Positions 36,510-46,078 of a stretch of 64,000 bases of DNA are shown in pieces. The position numbers and the translations under genes were made by a program. Numbering within the stretch: position 1 is the stretch's first letter; the number at the start of each line of letters is the position of its first letter. Location: contig BJUT01000015.1 of the NCBI GenBank assembly GCA_007988745.1, positions 1-64,000 on the forward strand. Direction: 5' to 3'. The notes under the pieces are model-generated. The model was not told the DNA's origin, made no database searches, and worked only from the letters and a program-made list of their open reading frames with translations. Origin of the DNA: Pseudoalteromonas atlantica. Its GTDB lineage: Bacteria > Pseudomonadota > Gammaproteobacteria > Enterobacterales > Alteromonadaceae.

Positions 36510-37196
36510 TTAACTTACACTCACTTTTAATGCTGACGATATGGCGATGGGTGCGCACATAATAGCAACTACTAACATGGCCCCAAGAATGGCAAGCTGC
36601 CCGCTATAATCCAGCGACATAGTACTGGTATCAATGGCTGACGTTGCAAAAATTAAAACAGGAATATACAAAGGCAACACTAATAGGCTCATTAAAATGC
36701 CGCCTTTTTGTAATCCCACAGTAAGGCCAGCCCCAATTGCACCAATAAAGCTTAATAATGGCGTGCCTAATAATAATGTTAATACGGTCGCTAACAGCGC
36801 AGAGCTCTCTAAATTAAGCAATAAAGCAAATAACGGTGTCATTAATACTAATGGTAAACCGGTAACAACCCAATGCGCTGCGACTTTAGCCAACACGGTG
36901 AGTGATAGCGGGTACGATGAAGCAATTAACTGCTCTAACGAGCCATCGTTATAGTCGTCTCTGAATAATTTATCGAGTCCAAGCATGGTAGAGAGCAAAG
37001 CTGCTACCCAAATAATACCTGGCGCCATTCTGTTTAATAGACCGGGCTCTGGGCCAATTGCTAACGGAAATAAAGAAATAACAATGAGAAAAAACAAGAT
37101 AGGATTGATAATTTCAGCACGCTGACGAAACGCAAGCTTTACATCTTTACTAAATACCGCACTAAACAGCAGCCAATATGAATGTTGACGAGTCAT
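36510..37196 (-). CDS. ccmB: haem exporter permease CcmB
   Basis: CcmB is the membrane subunit of the CcmAB ABC transporter, which drives release of haem-loaded CcmE from CcmCD. 228 residues with six hydrophobic segments. Family motifs FSKDVKLAFRQRAEIINPILFF at the start and FRDDYNDGSLEQLIASSYPL in the middle are clear. The start overlaps the ccmA stop as TGATG. Confidence 0.95.
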   Translation of the reverse strand: MTRQHSYWLLFSAVFSKDVKLAFRQRAEIINPILFFLIVISLFPLAIGPEPGLLNRMAPGIIWVAALLSTMLGLDKLFRDDYNDGSLEQLIASSYPLSLTVLAKVAAHWVVTGLPLVLMTPLFALLLNLESSALLATVLTLLLGTPLLSFIGAIGAGLTVGLQKGGILMSLLVLPLYIPVLIFATSAIDTSTMSLDYSGQLAILGAMLVVAIMCAPIAISSALKVSVS

Positions 37197-37816
37197 CAGT
37201 AACGATACTCCAAGGTCACCGTTTGTAGGTTTTCAAACTGTGTTGTTAAATCTTGATGGGTTGTTAGTAAAATAGCGCCACCACTTTTTAAATGCTCAGA
37301 AAAACGTTGTTGTAAAAATGCAACGCCATTTTTATCAAGTGCAGTAAAGGGTTCATCAAGCACCCATAGTTTTGCATCGCTTAACCATAATCGCACTAAA
37401 GCGACACGACGCTGCTGCCCTGCAGAGAGCATTCTTACCGGCACATCTTCAAGGCCCACTAAGCCAAGCTTAGCTAAAATTGGATATAAGTCGGGCTCAT
37501 TTGTATAGCCGTTAATGTGCAACCAATGGCGTACGTTTTCCAGTGCGCTGAGCTGCACATTGACACCGGTTTTATGGCCTATAAATAGCAGGTCTGTGGC
37601 GTACTCTTCATAATGCTTGGCAATAGCTTGCTGGTTATAAAAAATAGCGCCTTCATCAGGCACACTAAAGCCTGCGACAATACGCAATAATGATGTTTTG
37701 CCAGCCCCGTTAGGACCCGCTAATTGCATGATTTGACCGCTATTTAGGCTAAAATTAAGATCCGCAAACAAACAACGTTCTTGCTTGATGCAGGTGACGG
37801 ACTTAATGTGTAACAA
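37196..37816 (-). CDS. ccmA: haem exporter ATP-binding protein CcmA
   Basis: CcmA is the ABC ATPase of the Ccm system. Walker A is GPNGAGKTSLLRI (about 35-47), the signature region LSAGQQRRVALVRLWL, and Walker B LWVLDEPFTALD. The short length (206) and the LSAGQQRR form of the signature are typical of CcmA. It is the first gene of ccmABCDEFGHI-mlaA. Its promoter must lie in the 113 bases shared with the divergent FliK-like gene. Confidence 0.95.
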   Translation of the reverse strand: MLHIKSVTCIKQERCLFADLNFSLNSGQIMQLAGPNGAGKTSLLRIVAGFSVPDEGAIFYNQQAIAKHYEEYATDLLFIGHKTGVNVQLSALENVRHWLHINGYTNEPDLYPILAKLGLVGLEDVPVRMLSAGQQRRVALVRLWLSDAKLWVLDEPFTALDKNGVAFLQQRFSEHLKSGGAILLTTHQDLTTQFENLQTVTLEYRY

Positions 37817-37929
37817 GATGACGTTTCTCTATGCCAAAAATTAGGCGTTAGTCTACCATAATGATAGGGTAATACGAATATTGCTTTAAAACCGATTCAC
37901 GAAAATTAGCGAAAACTTGATTTAAAATA

Positions 37930-40242
37930 ATGAATAATCCAACGCAAATCACATTATCTAATTCATTGGTTAATAACCAAAGCGCCCCGAGCACTTCGCA
38001 CGAATTAGTACAATTACCCGAGCAGGTACTTGCGGCTAAAAATATTCAGTTTTCAAAAGGCTCAATTACACTCGATGTTTTGATTGATAAACACTGGCAA
38101 ACACTGCGCTTAGGCATAACGCATGCCCCACAAAATACAGACAAAATAGCAAGTGCTAACATACAGCTCAGCGCTGATGGAAAGCAGCTAAGTATTACTC
38201 CCAACAATACCAATATTACACTTAGCAACGCATCACAACTGCAGCGTTTTTTAAATTATGTTAGTACCGGTAGTGAAATACAAAGTAAACCTTTGCCAGT
38301 CAATGTACAGCTTTCGCCGTCACCGCAGCTTTTGATACCTAGCCTTAATGCCAGTATTGCAATTAACAAAGAAACCGCACAGCTGTTAAATACCGAGCAG
38401 CCATTACAGGTACTTATTAATACAACCAATAAAGGCGCACAAATAAATGTTATTAACCGCTTTGCTGACACCGTTCATACTCAAACTCTCAGCCAACATA
38501 AAATTTCGCAGCTATTAACTAACTTACTGCCCAGCGCGCAACTACAAGCAACGCCTAATTTAGCTATTATTTCGCACCCTCAGCATAGCGGCTCGTTCAC
38601 AACCCCGATAACCAATAAACAGCTTAGTGAATTGCCTAGCAAGCCCGTGGCAGTAAATATTACCAATCAAGCAGATAAGCTGCTCATTAAAACTAACTTA
38701 CCTAAAATGCAGGTCGCACTTAATAACTCATTTAGTAAACCCTTTACCGACTTGGTTTTATCACAGCAGCAAAATGCAGCCAGACCCCCCGCTGATAAAA
38801 CAAGCCCGCAGTTAAATGCACAAAGCCCTATAAAGTCATGGTTACAAAGCAGCTTTAGTGATTTAAAAACGCGAATTAACGATGCCGTTAAATACTTTGA
38901 AAACAAACCCTTTGCGAGTAAAACGTCACCTTTGCAGGCTCAACAAGCTAAGCTTGATGTAAATAAAACGCCGACACAAATAAACACGCTAACAAACCCT
39001 AATTTAAGCAAGTTAAATATAACCGCAGAAGTGGCTAATCATTCTTTTACCCCTAACAGCCCTTTAGCTAAACACTTTGCGCAGCTTCCTCCTTTAGTGC
39101 AAATAACCCAGCAATTAAAAGCGAGTGTGTCGTTATGGCAATCAGCAAACAATACAGCTCAGCCCCAAGCAGTGAGCGCCCAACCAACAAATGTAAGTAC
39201 GCAAGGCAACGCTTCTGTGCCGCTGAGTTTAAAAACACTACATGCCACAACTTCACAGGTAAATACTCCCAATCAACCCAGTTTGTCTCACTCGCTTTTT
39301 AACACAGCTGTAAGTCAGCAGTTACAACCAACAGAAGCTAAACTTTTAACCTCGCTTTTAAATTTGCCAACAGAGAGTGAGCGCCCAAATAGTGCTTCCA
39401 ACCCTAAGACATTGTTGAGTAGCCAAATTACTGACATAGCAAGTAAAGCTACACAAAATACACCTGATCTAACGCGTTTAGTAAATCAAGCTTTTAATAG
39501 AATGGTCTCCAGTACTAATGTGCACCCAGCCACCATACAGCGAGAGCTTTTAAGTACCTTACAGCCGCTTACTACGCCAAACGACACACTACAAAGTAGC
39601 TTTACAAAAGGGCTTGAGCAACTTGCGGTTACTATTTTAGCGGCGCCAATAATAAGCCAACCAAGTACTTCGCTAACGTTTAATAACCACACAGGCGTGG
39701 ATGCCCTACTTAATGTGCTTTTACCTACTTTTAAAGTAGGTAATGGCGCGGATAAACTATTAGAGCAACTTCAACAAACACAAATACAAGAGCTTGCCCC
39801 AGAGCTGCTACAAGTTAAAAATACCCTTAGCCAAGTACAAGTAACTGCGCCAAACCAACAAAGCGACACAAACCCGCTAGCACAGTTTTTATTTCCGATG
39901 AAACTTCCGCCTGAAGCGGGACAAACAGAGATAACCTTAGGGCAATATAAAAAAGCCAGTGTAGATAAAACCGAAAAAAACGTGTGGTTTGTTAGATTAA
40001 ATTTTGATTATGCACAGCAAGGGCAACTACAAATAGTGGCTGAGCTTATGGACAAAGCGCTCGATTGCCAGCTGCTTGCCTCTAGCCAAGAAGTAAGTGC
40101 AATTGCACACCCTCATTTAGATAGCCTAAGGGCTAAATTAGCTCAGCATGGCTTGCAAGTAGGCGAGCTAAACTTAAAACGCGCAGATGCTAGTCATCAA
40201 GCGTTTTATCAATCGCATGCCATTATAAATATTAAGGTTTAA
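37930..40242 (+). CDS. FliK-like hook-length control family protein (orphan)
   Basis: A 770-residue Gln/Asn/Thr/Ser-rich protein. Most of the length (1-640) is low-complexity and likely extended, as in export-dependent molecular rulers. The last 110 residues carry a compact domain (WFVRLNFDYAQQGQLQIVAELMDKALDCQLLA, then LRAKLAQHGLQVGELNL) resembling the FliK C-terminal Flg_hook substrate-switch domain. It is not the main FliK, which is encoded in the fli operon at 60411. The next gene, one base downstream, encodes an FlhB C-terminal-domain homologue, the natural partner of such a domain. There is no signal peptide and no good ribosome site. Function is inferred from homology and context only. 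Confidence 0.72.
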   Translation: MNNPTQITLSNSLVNNQSAPSTSHELVQLPEQVLAAKNIQFSKGSITLDVLIDKHWQTLRLGITHAPQNTDKIASANIQLSADGKQLSITPNNTNITLSNASQLQRFLNYVSTGSEIQSKPLPVNVQLSPSPQLLIPSLNASIAINKETAQLLNTEQPLQVLINTTNKGAQINVINRFADTVHTQTLSQHKISQLLTNLLPSAQLQATPNLAIISHPQHSGSFTTPITNKQLSELPSKPVAVNITNQADKLLIKTNLPKMQVALNNSFSKPFTDLVLSQQQNAARPPADKTSPQLNAQSPIKSWLQSSFSDLKTRINDAVKYFENKPFASKTSPLQAQQAKLDVNKTPTQINTLTNPNLSKLNITAEVANHSFTPNSPLAKHFAQLPPLVQITQQLKASVSLWQSANNTAQPQAVSAQPTNVSTQGNASVPLSLKTLHATTSQVNTPNQPSLSHSLFNTAVSQQLQPTEAKLLTSLLNLPTESERPNSASNPKTLLSSQITDIASKATQNTPDLTRLVNQAFNRMVSSTNVHPATIQRELLSTLQPLTTPNDTLQSSFTKGLEQLAVTILAAPIISQPSTSLTFNNHTGVDALLNVLLPTFKVGNGADKLLEQLQQTQIQELAPELLQVKNTLSQVQVTAPNQQSDTNPLAQFLFPMKLPPEAGQTEITLGQYKKASVDKTEKNVWFVRLNFDYAQQGQLQIVAELMDKALDCQLLASSQEVSAIAHPHLDSLRAKLAQHGLQVGELNLKRADASHQAFYQSHAIINIKV

Positions 40243-40243
40243 C

Positions 40244-40564
40244 ATGACTGACACCTCTAATTTAGCAGCAAATAATAAATCCGCGATTGGCCTGTTGTAT
40301 GAAGCAGGAAGCACCCCCGCGGTAAGTGTAAAAGGGTTTGGCGAGTTGGCCGATGAAATAATCGCAGCAGCGAAACAAAAAGGCATTATGATCCACCAAG
40401 ATGAAGCACTTGCTAAAACACTCTCACACTTAGAATTGGGAGAGGAAATACCTAAAGAGCTTTATTATGTTATTGCTGAATTGATTGCTTTTTCGTACGT
40501 GCTTCGTGGGCAGTTCCCACCTGGCTGGCAAGACTTTCAAGGTAAGCTAAATGTAAAGGCATAA
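40244..40564 (+). CDS. FlhB C-terminal-domain homologue (FlhX-like, EscU/YscU family)
   Basis: 106 residues, aligned throughout with the cytoplasmic domain of FlhB. AIGLLYEAGSTPAVSVKGFGELADEI parallels the FlhB stretch after NPTH, and PKELYYVIAELIAFSYVLRG parallels FTAVAQVLAYVFQLKR. It lacks the membrane domain and the autocleavage motif: the NPTH position reads NNKS (10-13). Family members of this stand-alone type (FhlB/FlhX) can influence flagellar export specificity. It is coupled to the FliK-like gene (TAA-C-ATG). A full FlhB is encoded at 54936. Confidence 0.82.
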   Translation: MTDTSNLAANNKSAIGLLYEAGSTPAVSVKGFGELADEIIAAAKQKGIMIHQDEALAKTLSHLELGEEIPKELYYVIAELIAFSYVLRGQFPPGWQDFQGKLNVKA

Positions 40565-40634
40565 CTAGGTGGATAAATTATATCTCCCCCTTTATTAAGT
40601 ATTACTGCACATTGGTATTGTGTAGTTAAAAGCA

Positions 40635-40659
40635 AAAAAGACGCTAGGCGTCTTTTTGT
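40635..40659. terminator. bidirectional terminator at the end of the chemotaxis operon
   Basis: A ten-base-pair stem (40635-40644 with 40648-40657) with TAG loop, A-run and T-run lies between the convergent FlhX-like and DUF2802 genes. It overlaps the last codons of the latter. Confidence 0.8.
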
Positions 40660-41045
40660 TTATGTAACGAAAATAATAGTTCAGCCTCAGCCCTAGGAAG
40701 CTCGCACTCGCGTATCACCTCATCTAAATCTGCGCCAAGCTCAACCATTTTAACAGCACGAGAATATATTTTTGCGTCTGGGTCATCATATTTTTGGGCA
40801 GCTTGTTGTTGCATCAACTCTTGATTTTGTTGCTCAACTTCAAGTACGCGCTTACCAATACTTAAAAGCCCTGTTCTGAGCTCAGACACTTCACTGCGTA
40901 ATATATGTGTTTGCTCTGAGGTATCTTTTAATTGCTGTGATACCGCATTAAGCTCCGCCGACTGTTTATTTTTTAATGCAACAATTAGCGCCAGCGATAT
41001 TAAACCTATCCCTAGCGCTGCTATTGCGATACTGAGTAACAACAT
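40644..41045 (-). CDS. DUF2802 family membrane-anchored coiled-coil protein
   Basis: 133 residues: an N-terminal membrane segment (about 2-24), a coiled-coil stalk (28-85, with a Gln-rich run), and a C-terminal conserved module YSRAVKMVELGADLDEVIRECELPRAEAELLFSLHK. The last module is the hallmark of DUF2802, found directly after cheW in polar-flagellate gammaproteobacteria. It looks like a small helix-turn-helix-like domain. It lies 17 bases after cheW and is the last gene of the operon. Role unknown; position suggests chemotaxis or polar organisation. Confidence 0.75.
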   Translation of the reverse strand: MLLLSIAIAALGIGLISLALIVALKNKQSAELNAVSQQLKDTSEQTHILRSEVSELRTGLLSIGKRVLEVEQQNQELMQQQAAQKYDDPDAKIYSRAVKMVELGADLDEVIRECELPRAEAELLFSLHKQKDA

Positions 41046-41062
41046 AATTTTAGTGGTAAAGC

Positions 41063-41560
41063 TTAAATATCGCTTAACTCATCCCATTCGTCATCGCTAA
41101 GTAATTTATTTAAATCGACTAAAATAAGTAATTCGTTATCGCGGTTACATACACCTTGGATAAACTTAGCGCTTTCTTCGGTACCAACATTTGGCGCGCT
41201 GTCTATTTCAGAGCTGCGTAAATACACAACTTCAGAAACACTATCAGCTAAAATACCAATTACTTGCTCTTCTGCTTCAATAATTAAAATGCGAGAGTTA
41301 TCAGTTGCATCCGCAGCAGGCAAACCAAAGCGAGCACGAGTATCAATAACAGTGACTACGTTACCACGTAAATTTATAATGCCAATAACGTATGAAGGTG
41401 CTCCAGGTACTGGGGCAATTTCGGTATAACGTAAAATTTCTTGCACCTGCATTACGTTTACGCCATACGTTTCTTCTTCAAGCTTAAACGTTACCCACTG
41501 TAAAATTTCATCGTTGTTATCTGCGTTTTTATTCGCTGATAATAGTCTATCTTCGCTCAT
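41063..41560 (-). CDS. cheW: chemotaxis coupling protein CheW
   Basis: CheW couples CheA to chemoreceptors in the polar array. It is a single CheW domain of two SH3-like subdomains, with the family runs LQWVTFKLEEETYGVNVMQVQEILRY, PSYVIGIINLRGNVVTVIDTRARFG and GILADSVSEVVYLRSSEID. 165 residues, typical length. It lies 24 bases downstream of parP. Confidence 0.95.
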   Translation of the reverse strand: MSEDRLLSANKNADNNDEILQWVTFKLEEETYGVNVMQVQEILRYTEIAPVPGAPSYVIGIINLRGNVVTVIDTRARFGLPAADATDNSRILIIEAEEQVIGILADSVSEVVYLRSSEIDSAPNVGTEESAKFIQGVCNRDNELLILVDLNKLLSDDEWDELSDI

Positions 41561-41584
41561 GCTGTTACCCCGTAATGGTCGTTA

Positions 41585-42367
41585 CTACTGACGGCTATCT
41601 AAGCCTTTTTCTAATAGTGCATTTAAATTATCTACATCTATTAAAGCACACATTTTTTCTTTAATAACACCGGCAAGCCAAGGGCGTTTGCCACTGTTTT
41701 TTCGCCATTTTACATCTTCTTTACTCAATGTAATGTTATTTATTAACTTTTCGGCCAATAAACCCCAGTTGCTATCGCCTAGGGTTATTAAATACTGATA
41801 ATTAAGAGAGGCCTCTAACTTTTCATCGTACTTTTCAGGCATTACCCAACGGGCAGTATCAACTACGTTTAGCTTTTCATCTCTATTAAGCATAACGCCT
41901 TTAAACCACTTTGGCTTACCAAATAAATGATTTACTTCACCTAATTGATGAATTCCTCCAAGCGCTTTCAAAGGAACAGCCAATGTTAAACCAGCCACTT
42001 CAAAAAACAGAGCCTGAAATTCACCTTCAAAGTAATCTTCTTGGCTATGTAATAAAGGAGCAGGTTCTGTACTTAACTGGGTTTGCACCTCAGGTGTCTC
42101 TACTGGCTCAGGCTCAATAGGTGCTGGTGGCGAAATAGTGGCATCAGCCTCGCTATTACTCTCTTTTACTTGCTCAGAATAAAGCTGCTCGGTTACTTTT
42201 AATTGCGCTTTAGGCTTTAAAAGTACTTCGTCGTTTTGTAAGGCACTAGGTACTTGCTCAAGTAGCTTTGCTACAGGCTCAAGGTTTTCCTCAGGTTCGT
42301 CTTCGCATAATAGCGCCCCTAAGTATTGAGTCATTACTTTTTCATTAGCAAATAATTGCTTACTCAT
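41585..42367 (-). CDS. parP: CheW-like polar array protein ParP
   Basis: 260 residues. The N-terminal 110 are acidic, Pro/Glu-rich and probably flexible. The C-terminal half (112-255) is a divergent CheW-like domain (FQALFFEVAGLTLAVPLKALGGI, KGVMLNRDEKLNVVDTARWV, WLAGVIKEKMCALIDVDNL). In Vibrio, ParP uses its N-terminal part to bind ParC and its C-terminal domain to bind CheA and receptors, keeping arrays at the pole and preventing their dissociation. Gene order parC-parP-cheW supports the call over a second CheW. Confidence 0.87.
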   Translation of the reverse strand: MSKQLFANEKVMTQYLGALLCEDEPEENLEPVAKLLEQVPSALQNDEVLLKPKAQLKVTEQLYSEQVKESNSEADATISPPAPIEPEPVETPEVQTQLSTEPAPLLHSQEDYFEGEFQALFFEVAGLTLAVPLKALGGIHQLGEVNHLFGKPKWFKGVMLNRDEKLNVVDTARWVMPEKYDEKLEASLNYQYLITLGDSNWGLLAEKLINNITLSKEDVKWRKNSGKRPWLAGVIKEKMCALIDVDNLNALLEKGLDSRQ

Positions 42368-42370
42368 TCA

Positions 42371-43141
42371 TTAACCTTGTCCAATTAAATAATCTAATAA
42401 CGCTTTATAAGCGTAAACCCCACGTGAACGTGGGCAAAACTCTATGGGCACCTTTTGTGCAAGGCTTGCATCTCTAAACTTTGTATCAACGGGGATCACC
42501 CCTGGCCATACTTTATCTTTATATGTATTTTGTAACGTTTTGTAGGCTTCAAGCGACGCTTTTGTGCGCTTATCATACATAGTAGGGATTATAGTATATT
42601 GGTACTGTTTCGCTTGAGAGCTTTGCATTAATTCCATAGTGCGCATCATTCTATCAAGCCCTTTGAGCGCCAAAAACTCAGTTTGCACAGGCACTAAAAT
42701 ACGTTCGCTGGCGGCTAATGCGTTCACCATTAAAACACCTAAAACGGGCGGGCAATCAAGCAGCGCATAATCGTAATGTTCACTAATTTTTGCAAGTGTT
42801 TTTTTTAAAATTAAGCCCATCCCCGTTTTATTACCCATACTTCTATCGAGGGTTGCTATAGCCATCGTCGCGGGCAATATATCTAGGTTTTCCATCGTAG
42901 AGGGGCACAATGCTTGAAGTATTTCTTCACTTTGCATTGAGGTGCCGCGAGCAAAAATATCGTACACACTGACTTCTAAATCTTCAGAATCAATACCAAA
43001 ATAGTACGTTAGTGAGGCGTGAGGGTCGGTATCAATGAGTAATACGCGTTTACCTTGCAAGGCCAAAATACCAGCAAGACTGACAGCCGTTGTGGTTTTA
43101 CCTACACCGCCCTTTTGATTTGCTACTGTCCAAATCTTCAC
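42371..43141 (-). CDS. parC: ParA-like polar chemotaxis ATPase ParC
   Basis: 256 residues of a ParA/MinD ATPase with deviant Walker A NQKGGVGKTTTAVSLA (8-23), Walker A-prime VLLIDTDPHASLTYYFG and Walker B YALLDCPPVLG. Within the chemotaxis operon, next to parP and motD, this corresponds to the ParC of Vibrio that positions the chemotaxis array at the cell pole, rather than to a chromosome-partition ParA. It is not DNA topoisomerase IV subunit ParC, which shares the symbol. No parB-like gene is adjacent. Confidence 0.88.
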   Translation of the reverse strand: MKIWTVANQKGGVGKTTTAVSLAGILALQGKRVLLIDTDPHASLTYYFGIDSEDLEVSVYDIFARGTSMQSEEILQALCPSTMENLDILPATMAIATLDRSMGNKTGMGLILKKTLAKISEHYDYALLDCPPVLGVLMVNALAASERILVPVQTEFLALKGLDRMMRTMELMQSSQAKQYQYTIIPTMYDKRTKASLEAYKTLQNTYKDKVWPGVIPVDTKFRDASLAQKVPIEFCPRSRGVYAYKALLDYLIGQG

Positions 43142-43153
43142 ATTAAGTCCTAA

Positions 43154-44119
43154 TTACTGTTCATTGCGCGTGGTGATTCTGATGCCACCATGAGGTAAAC
43201 GAATTATTTTAATAGAGTTATCGTCAGAGGGAAGTTCTACCTCTGGCTCAGGCGCAGCTTGTTGCACTTGCTCATCAGGCTCAGCTTCATTTTCGGTGGT
43301 TTGTTGTACTAAGCCATACTTAGAAAGCGCAATAACAACTTTACGATTCTCTGCTCGACCCGCTGCGGTGTCGTTATCAGCAAAAGGTGAGTATTGCCCA
43401 TACCCTTCGATTGCCATTCTAGCTGGGTTAATTCCTAACGTTTCTAATTCAACTAAAATAGAGGTCGCCCGTGCAACTGACAACTCCCAGTTAGAGCGAA
43501 ACATTTCATTGCGAATACTTTCGTTATCTGTGTAACCTCTTACCCTTATGTAGTTATCTACTGGGGCAATAATATCTTTTACAATTTTTACGACTTGTTT
43601 TGCTCGCGCGTGGGCCACAGAGCTACCACTTGAGAACAGCATTCCTGAACTTAGCTCAATAATAAGCCAATCTTGGTTGAGCTCTAAACTGGCTTCTCCA
43701 TCACGAATTTCATCAATAAGTGCTGAATGTAATTTAGTTAACAAACTATCGAGTGGTTTACCTAAATGTTTTTGTTTTATATTGCTGGTATCACTATGTC
43801 CATCTAGCAGCTCTGGGCCAGACTCCTGTTTTTGAATGCTCTCACCGTACAATAACTCTTGCTCTGGGGTAACACGGTCAGTAAGTAGCCCTTCACCAGT
43901 AACGCCCTCACCTTGTTGCGATTGCTGCCTTGCTGATTTGTCAAAAACCTGTTCTAGGGAGTCTGAGAGGATTTGAAAACTTTCTTCTTTATTTATGGCA
44001 ATGGCATACATAACCACAAAAAAGGCAAACATAATGGTCATGTAATCAGCATAAGAGACTAACCAACGTTCTGTATGTTGATTTTTTTCAGCTGATTGAC
44101 GTAAGCGCCTGCGTAACAT
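43154..44119 (-). CDS. motD: flagellar motor protein MotD (MotB family)
   Basis: 321 residues: a cytoplasmic basic start, one membrane helix (about 26-43) with the proton or ion-binding Asp25 in VSYADYMTIMFAFFVVMYA, a linker, and a C-terminal OmpA-like peptidoglycan-binding domain (about 175-280; RVRGYTDNES, NWELSVARATSILVEL, GYGQYSPFADN, GRAENRKVVIAL). The tail after the OmpA domain is acidic. With MotC it forms a second stator unit, as in Pseudomonas where motCD lie in the same position. The ion used is not certain from sequence. Confidence 0.9.
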   Translation of the reverse strand: MLRRRLRQSAEKNQHTERWLVSYADYMTIMFAFFVVMYAIAINKEESFQILSDSLEQVFDKSARQQSQQGEGVTGEGLLTDRVTPEQELLYGESIQKQESGPELLDGHSDTSNIKQKHLGKPLDSLLTKLHSALIDEIRDGEASLELNQDWLIIELSSGMLFSSGSSVAHARAKQVVKIVKDIIAPVDNYIRVRGYTDNESIRNEMFRSNWELSVARATSILVELETLGINPARMAIEGYGQYSPFADNDTAAGRAENRKVVIALSKYGLVQQTTENEAEPDEQVQQAAPEPEVELPSDDNSIKIIRLPHGGIRITTRNEQ

Positions 44120-44124
44120 AAAAG

Positions 44125-44889
44125 TTACTCTACCACGACATTAGGGCGCTCTGTGCGATAAGCTTCAAGCTTTAATTCTATGTTTATAGGACTTTCGCCA
44201 AGGCTTATAGCAATCACCCCTTCGGCCATCATTTCATGGTAAAGCATTTTTTGATCTACTCGCTGCTTAAGCTTATTGGCCATAGGTAAAAATAATAAGT
44301 TAGCTAAACCCACCCCATATATTGTTGCAATAAATGCGGTGGCGACCCCTGCACCTAGCTTTTGAGGGTCGGTAATAAATGACATTGCTTGAATAAGGCC
44401 AAGTACAGCCCCTAAAATACCTATAGTTGGGCTATATCCGCCCATGGCTTCGTACACTTTACTTGCTTCAAGTAAGCGGTCTCGTTCAAGCATTAAATCT
44501 ATTTCTAAGGTGTCGCGTAACTTTTGCTCCGAACACCCATCTACGAGTAAACTAAGCCCTTTTGCTGCATAAGGATCTGGGTGACTAAGTGCCTCTTTTT
44601 CAAGCGCTAAGTACCCTTCCTGGCGAGCTTTATGCGACCACGTTTTAATTTGCTCTATGGCTTGCTCAATATTGTACTGGGGTGAAAAAAATACCCAATG
44701 GCTCATGCTTAGCGTTTTTTTAAAGGTGCTTGTCGCCGTTTGCAACATAACAGCCCCTAAGGTGCCGCCAAGTACAATAATAAGTGCAGGGCCATTAAAT
44801 AACGCCGTGACAACGCCACCCTCTAAAGAGTAACCAATCGCTATAGCGCACAGCGCAATGATTAACCCTAAAACAGAGAGCTTATCCAC
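44125..44889 (-). CDS. motC: flagellar motor protein MotC (MotA family)
   Basis: 254 residues with four membrane segments (about 5-20, 28-48, 148-168, 182-202) and a large cytoplasmic loop carrying the conserved charged residues that touch the rotor. Family stretches [16 protein letters not shown] and [21 protein letters not shown] are clear. The start overlaps the cheB stop by eight bases, and motD follows after five. Confidence 0.92.
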   Translation of the reverse strand: MDKLSVLGLIIALCAIAIGYSLEGGVVTALFNGPALIIVLGGTLGAVMLQTATSTFKKTLSMSHWVFFSPQYNIEQAIEQIKTWSHKARQEGYLALEKEALSHPDPYAAKGLSLLVDGCSEQKLRDTLEIDLMLERDRLLEASKVYEAMGGYSPTIGILGAVLGLIQAMSFITDPQKLGAGVATAFIATIYGVGLANLLFLPMANKLKQRVDQKMLYHEMMAEGVIAISLGESPINIELKLEAYRTERPNVVVE

Positions 44890-46027
44890 AACCAGTCTCT
44901 CTTTTTATTCTTGCTGCTACGTCGTTTAACGCTAAATGCTCAGAGGCAAGCCCAGCGTTGGCAATAGCTTGAGGCATACCGTATACCACACAGCTTTTTT
45001 CATCTTGCGCCCAAATGGTTGCGCCAGATTGCTTAAGTATTCGCGCGCCATCACGTCCATCAGCGCCCATGCCGGTTAAAACAATAGCAAGTACATCTCC
45101 TTGGTAACTTTTGGCAACACTTGCAAAAGTCACATCAACGCTTGGTTTGTAGCTTATACGTTCACTATTATCTTCAAATACACGCAGCGTTTTGTTACCA
45201 CTTCGCCCCTCTACCATCATTTGCTGTCCACCAGGTGCTAAGTAGGCTGTGCCGGCTTCTAGCCTGTCACCTTGTTGCGCTTCTTTAACGCGTATTTTGC
45301 AAAGGCTATTTAAACGTGCCGCAAACGCTGGCGTAAATGCTGCCGGCATGTGCTGAATTAACAAAATAGGGTGAGCAAAGTGAGCAGGTAAATGGGTTAA
45401 TATAGTTTGTAAAGCAACTGGCCCGCCAGTTGAAGTGCCAATAGCCACTATTTGATAGTGTTTACCGCTGGCACGCGTGGGCATACTGGGTGTAGTTGTT
45501 GTCTGCACTGGGGCAGCACGTTGAAAGCTTCTATCAGGTTGTTTAAGCGATGAGCTTGTTGTGGCAAGTTTGCTTGCAGGTGGAGCAGTAGTCTTACTTG
45601 ATGTTAATGGCCTAACAGGGCGCGGTGCACGCCTGCGACCAATTTCCTTCACTTTGGCTTGCAATAACTTGATTGCATCTTCGTTATTTCGTGCAATGTC
45701 TTCAAACTTTTTCGGTAAAAAGTCCATAGCTCCGGCATCAAGTGCATCTAAAGTTGCGGTTGCACCGTCGCGGGTTAATGAAGAAAACATAAGTATTGGC
45801 GTTGGGTTACTCGCCATAATTTCTTTTACTGCGCTAATACCATCAAGCACAGGCATTTCTACATCCATGGTGATCATATCTGGACGTAACTGCGCTGTTT
45901 TTTCTACGGCTTCTCTACCGTTAACAGCAAAACCTATTACTTCAATACCGCTGTCTTGTTCAAGAATTTCGCTTACTCGACGGCGAAAAAAACTGGAATC
46001 GTCAACAACTAAAACTTTTACGGCCAT
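44882..46027 (-). CDS. cheB: chemotaxis protein-glutamate methylesterase CheB
   Basis: CheB demethylates and deamidates chemoreceptors when phosphorylated by CheA. The N-terminal receiver (1-120) has Asp9/Asp10 and phospho-acceptor Asp55 (MITMDVEMP). A Ser/Pro/Thr-rich linker (130-190) follows, then the C-terminal esterase with [12 protein letters not shown] (Ser), [14 protein letters not shown] (His) and [12 protein letters not shown] (Asp) as catalytic triad. 381 residues, typical. The gene lies between cheA and motC. No cheR is in the window. Confidence 0.95.
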   Translation of the reverse strand: MAVKVLVVDDSSFFRRRVSEILEQDSGIEVIGFAVNGREAVEKTAQLRPDMITMDVEMPVLDGISAVKEIMASNPTPILMFSSLTRDGATATLDALDAGAMDFLPKKFEDIARNNEDAIKLLQAKVKEIGRRRAPRPVRPLTSSKTTAPPASKLATTSSSLKQPDRSFQRAAPVQTTTTPSMPTRASGKHYQIVAIGTSTGGPVALQTILTHLPAHFAHPILLIQHMPAAFTPAFAARLNSLCKIRVKEAQQGDRLEAGTAYLAPGGQQMMVEGRSGNKTLRVFEDNSERISYKPSVDVTFASVAKSYQGDVLAIVLTGMGADGRDGARILKQSGATIWAQDEKSCVVYGMPQAIANAGLASEHLALNDVAARIKRETGCG

Positions 46028-46078
46028 TGCGCTCTCTTATTAAATTTATGTGTAGGCATACACAGGTATGCCTACATT

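Noticed and set aside
40244..40564. EscU/YscU-like gene as a sign of a virulence type III secretion system
   Set aside because: Only the FlhB-tail domain is present, no injectisome genes are nearby and the context is flagellar.
42371..43141. ParA-type gene as a chromosome or plasmid partition locus
   Set aside because: No parB-like gene or parS repeats; it lies within the chemotaxis operon next to parP and cheW.
45561..46043. 160-codon open frame antisense to cheB
   Set aside because: Fully inside a strongly conserved gene on the other strand; no supporting signals.
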